Positions 25,519 to 34,970 of a stretch of 64,000 nucleotides of DNA are shown here, piece after piece. The stretch spans positions 1-64,000 of the forward strand of contig NZ_JACIBK010000019.1 in the NCBI RefSeq assembly GCF_014195325.1. Reading direction: 5' to 3'. The notes beneath the pieces are model-generated. The model did not search any database. It was given only the letters and a program-made list of their open reading frames with translations, and was not told the origin of the DNA. How positions within the stretch are numbered: position 1 is the stretch's first letter; each line of letters begins with the position of its first letter. A program made the translations under genes and the position numbers. Origin of the DNA: Rhizobium sp. BK650. GTDB lineage: Bacteria; Pseudomonadota; Alphaproteobacteria; Rhizobiales; Rhizobiaceae.

Positions 25519-28500
25519 ATGACCAATCAAAATGCTGAGCTAGAGCATGATCAATACGCGAGCATCGATGAAAGCGAGCTTCACGCAAGTGGTATCGAGG
25601 CTCGCCAAGCAGGTGTGTTACTAGAGATCCTCTCGGCAGTTAGGCGCGGCGATTTTTCTGTTCGAATGCGATCGGACTTGACAGGGGTGACCGGAAAGGT
25701 CGCCGATGCGCTCAACGACATCATCGCAGCCAATCAGCGAATGGCGCAGCAACTGGAACATGTCGGCCAGGTCGTCGGCCGGGATGGTCAGACAAGCACG
25801 CGGGTTCGATTCGGTCTTTCGGATGGATCTTGGTCGGATATGGAGGGATCAATCAATCAGTTGATCGCAGATCTTCTCTGGCCGACGACCGCCGTTACCC
25901 GCACGATTACTGCCGTCGCTAAAGGCGATCTTCTGCAAACCGTGCCGCTCGATGTCGACGGCCGGCCGTTGAAAGGGGAATTTCTGCGCTCAGCCGACAT
26001 CGTCAACACGATGATCAAACAGCTCAGTGTGTTCACCTCCGAAGTCACCCGCGTCGCTCGTGAGGTCGGCACTGATGGAAAGCTCGGCGGACAAGCGCAG
26101 GTGCGCGAGGTGACCGGCGTATGGAAGGATTTGACGGAGAGTGTCAATTCCATGGCCTCGAACCTGACCGCCCAGGTCCGGAACATCGCCGACGTCACGA
26201 TTGCCGTGGCGAATGGGGACCTTTCCAAAAAGATCACGGTCGACGTTCGCGGCGAAATCCTGCAGCTCAAGGAGGCCATTAACACGATGGTGGACCAGCT
26301 CCGCTCTTTCGCGTCCGAAGTCACCCGCGTCGCCCGCGAGGTCGGAACGGAAGGTAAACTCGGCGGTCAAGCGCTGGTACCGGGCGTCGCTGGCACCTGG
26401 AAGGATTTGACCGACTCGGTCAACGCGATGTGCGGAAACTTGACGGCCCAGGTGCGAAACATCGCCCAGGTCACGACCGCTGTGGCGCGCGGTGACCTTT
26501 CTCGCAAGATTACCGTGAACGTCTCGGGCGAAATACTGGAATTGAAGGAGACCATCAATACGATGGTCGACCAATTGAACGGCTTTGCCGGGGAAGTGAC
26601 ACGCGTCGCCCGTGAAGTCGGAACGGAAGGTAGGCTCGGCGGCCAGGCCCAGGTTCCGGGTGTGGCGGGCACATGGAAGGATCTGACCGATAACGTCAAT
26701 TCGATGGCATCGAACCTGACCGCACAGGTTCGCAATATTGCCGAGGTGTCGACTGCGATCGCCAATGGCGACTTGTCGAAGAAGATCACTGTGACCGTTT
26801 CGGGCGAGATCCTTGAGCTCAAGGAAACAATCAACACGATGGTCGACCAGCTGAACGCCTTTGCGTCGGAAGTGACGCGCGTCGCCCGCGAGGTTGGTAC
26901 GGAAGGCCGGCTCGGCGGGCAAGCCAACGTCACAGGCGTTGCAGGCACCTGGAAGGATCTGACCGAAAACGTCAACTCGATGGCGGGTAATCTCACCTCG
27001 CAGGTGCGCAATATTGCCGAGGTTTCGACCGCAATCGCCAACGGCGACCTATCCAAGAAGATCACCGTCGACGTGAAGGGCGAAATCCTTGAGCTCAAGG
27101 AGACGATCAATACGATGGTCGACCAGCTGAACGCCTTTGCCTCCGAGGTCACGCGTGTCGCGCGAGAGGTCGGAACGGAGGGACAGCTCGGCGGACAGGC
27201 AAATGTTCGCGGCGTCGCCGGCACGTGGAAAGATCTGACGGATTCGGTCAACTCGATGGCATCCAACCTCACTGCGCAGGTCCGCAATATCGCCGAGGTC
27301 GCCACAGCGGTTGCCCAGGGAGACTTGTCGAAGAAGATCACTGTGACGGTTTCGGGAGAGATTCTCGGTCTGAAGGAGACCATCAACACGATGGTTGATC
27401 AGTTGAACGGCTTTGCCGGTGAAGTAACGCGCGTCGCACGCGAGGTCGGCACCGAAGGTCGGCTTGGCGGCCAGGCGAACGTCCTAGGTGTGGCAGGAAC
27501 CTGGAAGGATCTGACCGACAGCGTGAATTTCATGGCCGGTAATTTGACCGCGCAGGTGCGCAACATCGCTGAAGTTTCGACGGCGATCGCGAATGGCGAC
27601 CTGTCGAAGAAAATCACCGTGACCGTGTCCGGCGAAATCCTGGAACTTAAGGAAACCTTGAATACGATGGTAGACCAGCTCAATCGGTTTGCCTCGGAAG
27701 TGACACGCGTGGCGCGCGAGGTTGGCACGGAAGGCAAGCTCGGCGGCCAGGCTCAGGTGCCAGGTGTTGCCGGCACCTGGAAGGACTTGACCGAGAACGT
27801 CAATTCGATGGCCTCGAACCTGACCGGCCAGGTGCGCAACATTGCCGAAGTGACGACGGCGGTGGCGCGAGGTGACCTGTCGCGCAAAATCACCGTCGAC
27901 GTGAAAGGCGAAATCCTCGAGCTCAAGAATACCATCAACACGATGGTCGACCAATTGAATGCCTTTGCCGGTGAAGTGACGCGCGTTGCCCGCGAAGTCG
28001 GAACCGAGGGCAAACTCGGGGGCCAGGCGCAGGTGCCCGGTGTGGCCGGGACTTGGAAGGACCTGACCGACAGCGTCAACTCCATGGCCGGCAACCTCAC
28101 CGCGCAGGTGCGCAATATCGCCGAGGTCGCAACGGCCATCGCCAATGGCGACCTGTCGCGCAAGATCACCGTGGACGTCCGTGGAGAAATCCTGCTTTTG
28201 AAGGACACACTCAACACGATGGTCGACCAGCTCCGGTCCTTCGCAGGCGAAGTGACACGCGTGGCGCGCGAAGTCGGCACCGACGGCCGGCTCGGAGGAC
28301 AGGCCGTCGTTCCAGGCGTGGCCGGCACATGGAAGGACCTTACTGACAACGTCAACCTGCTTGCTGCCAATTTAACGACCCAGGTGCGCAATATCGCGGA
28401 AGTAACGACTGCCGTTGCGCGAGGCGATCTGTCGCGCAAGATCACGGTCGACGTCAAAGGAGAGATCCTCGAGCTCAAGAACACCATTAACACCATGGTG

Positions 28501-31500
28501 GATCAGTTAAACGCCTTCGCCGGTGAAGTGACCCGTGTGGCGCGTGAAGTCGGTACCGAAGGCAAACTTGGTGGCCAGGCGCAGGTGCCTGGCGTCGCCG
28601 GCACTTGGAAGGACCTGACAGATACCGTCAACGTCATGGCCGCAAACCTTACAGAACAGGTGCGCGGCATCGTCAAGGTGGTGACGGCCGTTGCGAATGG
28701 CGATCTTAAGCAGAATCTCACCGTCGCCTCAAAGGGCGAAGTAGCCGCGCTTGCCGAAACCATCAACAACATGACCAATACGCTCGCCACCTTCGCCGAC
28801 CAGGTGACGACCGTGGCGCGCGAGGTGGGTGTTGAGGGTCGCCTGGGCGGCCAGGCGAACGTGCCGGGCACCGCCGGCACCTGGAAAGACCTCACGGGCA
28901 ACGTCAATCTTCTGGCTGCAAATCTCACCACGCAGGTTCGCGCGATCGCCGAGGTCGCCACCGCGGTCACCAAGGGCGACCTGACCCGCTCGATCCAGGT
29001 CGAGGCACGCGGTGAGGTGGCGGAGCTGAAGGACAACATTAATACGATGATCGACAACCTGCGCCTGACAACGGAGCGCAACACGGAGCAGGACTGGCTG
29101 AAGACCAATCTTGCTCGTTTCACCAACATGCTGCAGGGCCAGCGCGACCTCACGCGGGTCGGAAAAATGCTGCTTTCAGAACTTGCTCCGTTGGTCGGCG
29201 CCCATCAAGGCGTCATCTACCAGGTCGACGACATTGACGCGACCCGGCCGATGCTCTCGTTGCTGTCGGTCTACGCCCAAGGCATCGAGGCCGCCCATCC
29301 GGACCGCCTCGAATTTGGTCAGGGGCTGGTCGGGCAATGCGCAAGCGACGCTCGCCGAATCCTGATCACGAACCTTCCCGACAACGTCGTTCCGATCAAT
29401 TCGGGCGTGTTTTCGACCCTGCCGCGGAGCGCCATCGTCCTTCCCGTCCACTTCGAGGGGCAGGTCAAGGCGGTCATCGAACTTGCGTCGGCAGGCAGTT
29501 TCACCGAGCTGCAGGTATCGTTCCTCGACCAGTTGACGACCTCCATCGGCATCGTCCTCAATTCAATCGAGGCGACGATGCAGACCGAAGGGCTCCTCAA
29601 GCAATCGCAGCAACTCGCCGCCGAACTGCAGGCCCAGCAGCGTGAACTTCAGCAGACGAACGAACAGCTCGAGCAGAAAGCCCAGCAGCTCGAAGAACGC
29701 AATGTCGAGGTCGAAGCGAAGAACCAGGAAATCGAGCGGGCCCGCCGGGCCCTCGAGGAGAAAGCAGCCGAGCTTGCACTGACTTCAAAATACAAGTCCG
29801 AATTCCTCGCCAACATGTCACACGAGCTTCGCACACCGCTCAACTCGATCCTGATCCTCGGGCAACAGCTGGGCGACAATCCAGAGGGGAATCTGTCGAG
29901 CAAACAGGTGGAGTTCGCAAAGACCATCCATGGGGCGGGCACCGATCTGCTCAATCTCATCAGCGATATCCTCGACCTGTCGAAGATCGAATCCGGCACG
30001 GTCTCGGTCGATGCGGAGGAAATCTTCATTCAAAACCTGCTCGAGGTGATGGGGCGGCCATTCCGTCACGAGGCGGACAACCGCGGCCTGACATTTGGGG
30101 TAGAGGTCGGAGACGACGTCGCCAAGAGCATCATCACCGATTCCAAAAGACTTCAGCAGATACTGAAGAACCTGTTATCGAACGCGTTCAAGTTTACTGC
30201 CGAGGGAGGGGTAACACTGCGCGTGAATGTTGTGAAAGACGGATGGTCTGCCGATCATCCGTCGTTGAAGCACGCGCCCTCGGTTATCGCCTTTGAGGTC
30301 GCAGACACAGGCATCGGTATCCCGCCCGAAAAGCAGCGCATCATTTTTGAGGCCTTCCAGCAAGCCGATGCTTCGACGAGCCGCAAGTATGGCGGCACGG
30401 GACTTGGTCTTGCCATCAGTCGAGAGCTTGCGAACCTCCTCGGAGGCGAGATCCAACTGCGCAGCGCACCAGGCGTGGGAAGTACGTTCGTCCTCTACCT
30501 TCCTTTGACCTATGTCGGCAGCGGGATCGCCCGGACAGAACTTTCGACCTCGAACAATGTCGTGCAGCTTGCAGAAGCCGCTGCCACTCGGCGCGCCGAA
30601 AAATCGGGCGAGCACGTCGACGACGACCGGGCCCAGATTACGTCGAACGACATCGTTCTTCTGATTGTGGAGGACGATCCTCATTATGCGCGGGTTCTGG
30701 TGGACCTGGCTCACGACAGCGGCTTTAAGGTCCTGGTCGCATCGCGTGGCGCCGACGCCCTTGCTCTGGCGCAGCAATACAAACCGGCCGCCGTCTCGCT
30801 CGACATCTTCCTTCCCGACATGCTGGGATGGTCGGTATTGAGTCAACTCAAACAAAATCCGCACACAAGGCACATTCCCGTGCAGATCATCAGTCTCGAC
30901 GAAGACCGACAGCATGGGCTGACGCAAGGTGCGTTCGCGTTCATGAATAAACCGACGACGCCCGAAGGACTGACCAAGGCTTTATCGCGGCTGAAATCCT
31001 ACACACAGGAGCGGCGCAAGCGTCTTCTTTTGGTTGAAGATGATGAAGCCGAGCGGATAAGCGTCACTGCGCTTCTCGGCAATGACGACATCGACATTGC
31101 AAGCGTTGGCTCTGGGTCTGAGGCGCTCGCGGCGCTGAGGACGGAACCTGTCGACTGCGTCGTACTCGATCTTTCGCTGCCCGACATGTCGGGGTTCGAA
31201 GTGCTGGAACAGATGCGTGACGACGGCGAGATCGGTGAGGTTCCGGTTGTGGTCTTCACAGGACGCGAGCTTTCTCCCGAAGAGGACGCTCGGCTGCACG
31301 GCATGGCTCGAAGCGTCGTGGTCAAAGGTGTCGAGTCGCCCGAGCGTTTGCTGGACGAGACGGCGCTTTTTCTGCACCGCGTCGTCGCCGACATGCCGGC
31401 CGCCAAGCAGGCAATGCTGGAAGAATTGCATAGCTCCGACGAGAACCTCGTCGGTGAAACGGTTCTGCTTGTTGACGACGATGCACGCAACATCTTCGCA

Positions 31501-31821
31501 CTCAGCAGCGTGCTGGAACGTCGCGGCATGAAGATACTCACTGCGACCACAGGCACTGAGGCGATCGAAGTGATCCACAACAAACCATCTGTGGCGATTG
31601 TGCTGATGGACATCATGATGCCGGGCATGGATGGTTATGAGACCATGAAGATCATCCGCGCGGATCCCAGGTTTCAACGATTGCCGATTCTGGCGCTAAC
31701 CGCCAAGGCGATGAAGGGCGACCGGGAAAAATGTCTGGAGGCCGGTGCATCGGACTATCTCGCCAAGCCGGTCAATACGGAGCAGCTTCTCTCGGCGCTC
31801 CGCATGTGGCTGCATCGCTGA
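25519..31821 (+). CDS. Giant soluble hybrid histidine kinase, poly-HAMP / GAF / HisKA / HATPase / three REC (Nik1-like)
   Basis: This 2100-residue kinase has no membrane segment. Residues 35-200 hold degenerate HAMP-like units. Eleven copies of a 92-residue unit follow, each marked by Trp-Lys-Asp-Leu-Thr (first Trp 202, last 1122), then Leu-Thr-x-Gln-Val-Arg-x-Ile, Gly-Asp-Leu and Val-Thr-Arg-Val-Ala-Arg-Glu-Val-Gly. After these come a GAF domain near 1190-1350, a Gln/Glu-rich coiled coil, an H-box with His1435 (Ser-His-Glu-Leu-Arg-Thr-Pro-Leu-Asn), an HATPase with Asp-Thr-Gly-Ile-Gly-Ile-Pro, and three receivers with phospho-acceptors Asp1762, Asp1884 and Asp2031. The repeat wording matches fungal group III osmosensing kinases. 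ATG 25519 is preferred over the TTG at 25504. It is followed after 10 bases by another kinase gene. Confidence 0.95.
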   Translation: MTNQNAELEHDQYASIDESELHASGIEARQAGVLLEILSAVRRGDFSVRMRSDLTGVTGKVADALNDIIAANQRMAQQLEHVGQVVGRDGQTSTRVRFGLSDGSWSDMEGSINQLIADLLWPTTAVTRTITAVAKGDLLQTVPLDVDGRPLKGEFLRSADIVNTMIKQLSVFTSEVTRVAREVGTDGKLGGQAQVREVTGVWKDLTESVNSMASNLTAQVRNIADVTIAVANGDLSKKITVDVRGEILQLKEAINTMVDQLRSFASEVTRVAREVGTEGKLGGQALVPGVAGTWKDLTDSVNAMCGNLTAQVRNIAQVTTAVARGDLSRKITVNVSGEILELKETINTMVDQLNGFAGEVTRVAREVGTEGRLGGQAQVPGVAGTWKDLTDNVNSMASNLTAQVRNIAEVSTAIANGDLSKKITVTVSGEILELKETINTMVDQLNAFASEVTRVAREVGTEGRLGGQANVTGVAGTWKDLTENVNSMAGNLTSQVRNIAEVSTAIANGDLSKKITVDVKGEILELKETINTMVDQLNAFASEVTRVAREVGTEGQLGGQANVRGVAGTWKDLTDSVNSMASNLTAQVRNIAEVATAVAQGDLSKKITVTVSGEILGLKETINTMVDQLNGFAGEVTRVAREVGTEGRLGGQANVLGVAGTWKDLTDSVNFMAGNLTAQVRNIAEVSTAIANGDLSKKITVTVSGEILELKETLNTMVDQLNRFASEVTRVAREVGTEGKLGGQAQVPGVAGTWKDLTENVNSMASNLTGQVRNIAEVTTAVARGDLSRKITVDVKGEILELKNTINTMVDQLNAFAGEVTRVAREVGTEGKLGGQAQVPGVAGTWKDLTDSVNSMAGNLTAQVRNIAEVATAIANGDLSRKITVDVRGEILLLKDTLNTMVDQLRSFAGEVTRVAREVGTDGRLGGQAVVPGVAGTWKDLTDNVNLLAANLTTQVRNIAEVTTAVARGDLSRKITVDVKGEILELKNTINTMVDQLNAFAGEVTRVAREVGTEGKLGGQAQVPGVAGTWKDLTDTVNVMAANLTEQVRGIVKVVTAVANGDLKQNLTVASKGEVAALAETINNMTNTLATFADQVTTVAREVGVEGRLGGQANVPGTAGTWKDLTGNVNLLAANLTTQVRAIAEVATAVTKGDLTRSIQVEARGEVAELKDNINTMIDNLRLTTERNTEQDWLKTNLARFTNMLQGQRDLTRVGKMLLSELAPLVGAHQGVIYQVDDIDATRPMLSLLSVYAQGIEAAHPDRLEFGQGLVGQCASDARRILITNLPDNVVPINSGVFSTLPRSAIVLPVHFEGQVKAVIELASAGSFTELQVSFLDQLTTSIGIVLNSIEATMQTEGLLKQSQQLAAELQAQQRELQQTNEQLEQKAQQLEERNVEVEAKNQEIERARRALEEKAAELALTSKYKSEFLANMSHELRTPLNSILILGQQLGDNPEGNLSSKQVEFAKTIHGAGTDLLNLISDILDLSKIESGTVSVDAEEIFIQNLLEVMGRPFRHEADNRGLTFGVEVGDDVAKSIITDSKRLQQILKNLLSNAFKFTAEGGVTLRVNVVKDGWSADHPSLKHAPSVIAFEVADTGIGIPPEKQRIIFEAFQQADASTSRKYGGTGLGLAISRELANLLGGEIQLRSAPGVGSTFVLYLPLTYVGSGIARTELSTSNNVVQLAEAAATRRAEKSGEHVDDDRAQITSNDIVLLIVEDDPHYARVLVDLAHDSGFKVLVASRGADALALAQQYKPAAVSLDIFLPDMLGWSVLSQLKQNPHTRHIPVQIISLDEDRQHGLTQGAFAFMNKPTTPEGLTKALSRLKSYTQERRKRLLLVEDDEAERISVTALLGNDDIDIASVGSGSEALAALRTEPVDCVVLDLSLPDMSGFEVLEQMRDDGEIGEVPVVVFTGRELSPEEDARLHGMARSVVVKGVESPERLLDETALFLHRVVADMPAAKQAMLEELHSSDENLVGETVLLVDDDARNIFALSSVLERRGMKILTATTGTEAIEVIHNKPSVAIVLMDIMMPGMDGYETMKIIRADPRFQRLPILALTAKAMKGDREKCLEAGASDYLAKPVNTEQLLSALRMWLHR
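26122..29070 (+). repeat. Tandem 276-bp intragenic repeats encoding HAMP units
   Basis: The Trp codon of the repeat recurs every 276 bases from 26122 to 28882, giving eleven units. Most are near-identical in protein; the last two (from about 28606) diverge and the second half of the eleventh is unlike the rest. Confidence 0.92.
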
Positions 31822-31831
31822 GGATCTGGCC

Positions 31832-33508
31832 ATGAATCCAGTCAATATCCTTCTGGTCGATGACCAACCGGCAAAACTCTTGAGTTACGAGGTCGTCCTC
31901 CAAGAACTCGGTGAGAACCTCATCAAGGCGCAATCCGGCCGCGAGGCGCTTGAGCATCTACTGCGCAACGAAATCGCGGTCATCCTTGTCGATGTCTGCA
32001 TGCCCGAACAGGACGGTTTCGAGCTGGTAAGCATGATCAGAGGGCATCCGCGCTATCAGAATACCGCCATCATTTTCGTCTCTGCCGTGATGATGGCGGA
32101 GCCCGATCGACTGCGGGGATATGAGGCCGGCGCCGTCGATTACGTCTCGGTTCCTATCGTTCCAGAGGTTCTGCGCGCCAAAGTCAGAGTCTTCGCTGAT
32201 CTGTACCGCAAAACGCGGGAGCTCGAACATCTGAATGCTGACCTCGAGGCACGGGTGCACCAGCGCACGGCCGAGCTCGAGGCATCGTCAGCGCAATTGC
32301 GTCAGCTGAACGACGAGCTTGAGCAACGGATCGAGCAAAAGACACAGGAACGCGAAGAAGCACTTGCGCAGCTGTTTGAAGCCCAGAAGCTCGACACGAT
32401 CGGGCAACTGACTGGTGGGGTGGCGCATGATTTCAACAATCTGCTGATGGCGATCCTCGGCAGCCTGAATCTGCTGAAAAAGCGAATCCCTAACGACGAA
32501 CAGAGCGAACGTCTCATCGCCAACGCTCTCCAGGCCGCCGAGCGTGGCACGGCTTTGACGCAGCGCCTCCTGTCGTTCGCGCGCCGGCAGGATCTGAAGC
32601 CGCAGGCAGTGGACTTTGCCGGCCTCTTCGATGATGTCGAAGACCTTTTGAGCAAGGCGGTGGGACCTCGCATTGCGATTGAAAAGAGAATCCCGTCTTC
32701 ATTGCCGTTGATCCTGATCGACCGCCACCAACTCGAGCTCGCTTTGCTCAATCTGTTCGTCAATGCTCGAGATGCGATGGAGGACGGCGGCAGCGTAACT
32801 GTGGAGGCTGCAGTTGCTGAAGCCGACCTCCCTTCGTCGCTAAAGGGTGGCACTTATTTGCGGATCTCTGTATCCGACACTGGCGAAGGCATGGATGAGG
32901 CGACACTTTCCCGGGCTGCGGAACCATTTTTCACAACCAAAGGGATTGGTAAGGGGACTGGCCTCGGCCTGTCCATGGTTCATGGATTGGCAGCCCAGTC
33001 TGGGGGGCTGCTCCAGCTATTCAGCCATAAGGGATCAGGAACAACTGTTTCCATTTGGTTGCCTGTAACCGACCCGGTTGAGGAGAGGTCGCCGGCAGCG
33101 CTCGAAAATGCTGCCCAGCCAAGCTCATCAATCTCCGCCCAGCTTACGGTTCTCGTGGTCGATGACGACGCCCTGGTCAGGTTAGGAACGATCGCGATGC
33201 TGGAGGACTTGGGACATCGCACGATCGAGGCTGCCTCGGCTTCTCAGGCAATGCTTTTGTTGGCAGGTGATAATCATTGCGATCTCGTGCTGACCGACCA
33301 CGTAATGCCGGGAATGACGGGCGCCGCCTTGGCTCGTCATATTCATACCTCCCATCCCGCTATTCCCGTTATTCTTGCGTCCGGTTATGCTGATCTCCAG
33401 GAAGATCTGGCCCATTACGGCATATCGCGGATGACGAAACCGTTCACTCAAGAACAATTACGAACCGCGCTCGACCGTGCACTTCGGGAAAAGGCGGCCA
33501 TCGCTTGA
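31832..33508 (+). CDS. REC - histidine kinase - REC hybrid protein
   Basis: The 558-residue protein starts with a receiver domain (Leu-Leu-Val-Asp-Asp, acceptor Asp54). A coiled coil follows near 130-185, then a HisKA with His199 in Gly-Gly-Val-Ala-His-Asp-Phe-Asn-Asn-Leu-Leu and an HATPase with Thr-Gly-Leu-Gly-Leu-Ser. A second receiver has acceptor Asp489. It has no membrane segment. ATG 31832 is 10 bases after the giant kinase stop, so the two form an operon and a multi-step phosphorelay. The N-terminal receiver may take phosphate from the upstream kinase; no DNA-binding output gene is adjacent. Confidence 0.93.
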   Translation: MNPVNILLVDDQPAKLLSYEVVLQELGENLIKAQSGREALEHLLRNEIAVILVDVCMPEQDGFELVSMIRGHPRYQNTAIIFVSAVMMAEPDRLRGYEAGAVDYVSVPIVPEVLRAKVRVFADLYRKTRELEHLNADLEARVHQRTAELEASSAQLRQLNDELEQRIEQKTQEREEALAQLFEAQKLDTIGQLTGGVAHDFNNLLMAILGSLNLLKKRIPNDEQSERLIANALQAAERGTALTQRLLSFARRQDLKPQAVDFAGLFDDVEDLLSKAVGPRIAIEKRIPSSLPLILIDRHQLELALLNLFVNARDAMEDGGSVTVEAAVAEADLPSSLKGGTYLRISVSDTGEGMDEATLSRAAEPFFTTKGIGKGTGLGLSMVHGLAAQSGGLLQLFSHKGSGTTVSIWLPVTDPVEERSPAALENAAQPSSSISAQLTVLVVDDDALVRLGTIAMLEDLGHRTIEAASASQAMLLLAGDNHCDLVLTDHVMPGMTGAALARHIHTSHPAIPVILASGYADLQEDLAHYGISRMTKPFTQEQLRTALDRALREKAAIA

Positions 33509-33649
33509 ATGGCCCGGTGCGAGCAGTTTCAGGAGCGCCTCTGGTGGCAAAGGATGACTGAAGGCAACGTCGAGCGCATTCGTAGCAACGGATGATCCGC
33601 CGCCGTTGGTTCTGTGATGGTGACGTCACCCAATCGTTAACCGGCGACA

Positions 33650-34918
33650 TCAACGGACGCTGGAAGGCATCCTTGCCGCCGACATCAGCGGTTGGGCAAC
33701 CTGATCCAACAGATGGCCCGCGTTCTGCTCCTCGCCCAGTGACAATGTTAGCAATCGAGCGACCGCCGGCTGTGCAAGCTGCAGGGCAAGATTGCGAGCG
33801 GTGGTATAGGCGGCGATTTCGTAATGCTCGACGCGCAACGCTGCCCCGATAAGAGCTAGGTCCGCAGCAGCGTCTTCTTTCTTCCTGCCTTCAGCCATAA
33901 CCTCTTCGCCTTCCTCGACCAGGCCCGCCATTCCCTTGCAGGGTTTTGCCCTCGCCGCGGACCCGAGTATTCGCAGACACTCGTTCAGCCGTTCGACCTG
34001 GACTTCGGTCTCGGCAAGATGCTTCTGCAGCAATGTGTGGAGTTGCTGGGCGCGAGCTGCCTTCTGCATTTTTGGTAGCGCCTTCAGCAGTTGCTTTTCT
34101 GCGTGCAGCAGGTCGCGAAGCTCGTCCACGAGAACCGCCTGGATCGCTTCAGAACGTTCCGGCGGTGCGCTTCTCGCTTCTATGGCCGGTGCAGCGTCCC
34201 CGACGGCCTTGAAACCTTGAAATGCTGGAGCCTCCACGAATTTCCAGGGTTCTCCTTCGTTCCACGGTCCACGAGTATCGACCTCGCCGAGATCGCCTTC
34301 GCCGGTCGAGTCGTTGAAGAACTGGTCGACCAACCCTGGTGTAGGAGCAATCCTTCCAACACTGAGGGGAGGTTTGCCCAAGCTTTCGAGGGCAAGCTGG
34401 AAGGCTCGCATATGGGTGATCTCCCTTGTCATGAGAAATTGCAGGGCATCCTTCGTACCAGGATCACGACAGAAATCGATGAGCCGTTCATAAACAATCT
34501 TCGCGCGGGCTTCAGCAGCGATGTTGCTTCGCAGGTCTACGTCTAATTCGCCGGTAATCTTGAGATAGTCCGCCGTCCAGGGGTTTCCCATCGAATTGAA
34601 AAGGTTCACGCCGCCGCCGCCAGCAATGGCGATCAGAGGATCGGCTTCGGCCTCCTCGCGAACGGACTTCAACGGTTTGAGATGCATTCTGGCGAGCGTG
34701 CCAACGATTTCGAGATGACTGAGCTCCTCCGTGCCGATATCCATCAGAAGGTCTTTGCGACCGGCATCCTCGCAGTTGAGACCCTGGATCGAGTATTGCA
34801 TCGCCGCCGCGAGCTCCCCGTTGGCGCCACCGAACTGCTCAAGGAGCATATTTCCGAATCGGGGATCAGGCTCATCTACGCGAACGGTGTACATGAGCTT
34901 CTTGACGTGATGGTACAT
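33650..34918 (-). CDS. Manganese catalase fused to a DUF892 (YciF) ferritin-like domain
   Basis: Residues 1-250 are a manganese catalase: Glu35, Glu65 and His68 (Glu-Glu-Leu-Ser-His), Glu136 and His169 (Arg-Glu-Ile-Thr-His) fit the dimanganese ligands of the Lactobacillus enzyme in kind and spacing. After a linker rich in Gly/Glu/Pro, residues about 285-422 form a DUF892 four-helix ferritin-like domain (Leu-Leu-His-Ala-Glu-Lys-Gln-Leu, His-Tyr-Glu-Ile-Ala-Ala-Tyr). A normal manganese catalase is under about 300 residues, so the C-terminal domain is an addition. It would remove hydrogen peroxide in the cytoplasm. ATG 34918 has GGAGG upstream and an exact EcfG-type promoter before it. Confidence 0.92.
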   Translation of the reverse strand: MYHHVKKLMYTVRVDEPDPRFGNMLLEQFGGANGELAAAMQYSIQGLNCEDAGRKDLLMDIGTEELSHLEIVGTLARMHLKPLKSVREEAEADPLIAIAGGGGVNLFNSMGNPWTADYLKITGELDVDLRSNIAAEARAKIVYERLIDFCRDPGTKDALQFLMTREITHMRAFQLALESLGKPPLSVGRIAPTPGLVDQFFNDSTGEGDLGEVDTRGPWNEGEPWKFVEAPAFQGFKAVGDAAPAIEARSAPPERSEAIQAVLVDELRDLLHAEKQLLKALPKMQKAARAQQLHTLLQKHLAETEVQVERLNECLRILGSAARAKPCKGMAGLVEEGEEVMAEGRKKEDAAADLALIGAALRVEHYEIAAYTTARNLALQLAQPAVARLLTLSLGEEQNAGHLLDQVAQPLMSAARMPSSVR

Positions 34919-34945
34919 GTGGCGTCCTCCGTTGAACTCGGGCCT

Positions 34946-34970
34946 AACGACCCTTCGGGTTGAATGTTCC
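34946..34970 (-). promoter_or_regulatory. EcfG-type promoter (GGAAC-N16-CGTT) for the manganese catalase fusion
   Basis: On the minus strand GGAAC (34970-34966) and CGTT (34949-34946) are 16 bases apart, an exact consensus match, with the -10 box 28 bases before the ATG at 34918. Confidence 0.8.

Noticed and set aside
25323..25526. 67-codon minus-strand frame overlapping the kinase start
   Set aside because: No ribosome-binding site, no recognisable family, and it overlaps the kinase leader.
26122..29070. Regular repeats considered as a CRISPR or satellite array
   Set aside because: The period is 276 bases, multiples of three, with no spacers and full coding continuity.
25857..29153. Several long open frames on the minus strand opposite the HAMP repeats
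   Set aside because: They mirror the repetitive coding strand, have repetitive composition and no ribosome-binding sites; they are shadows of the kinase gene.
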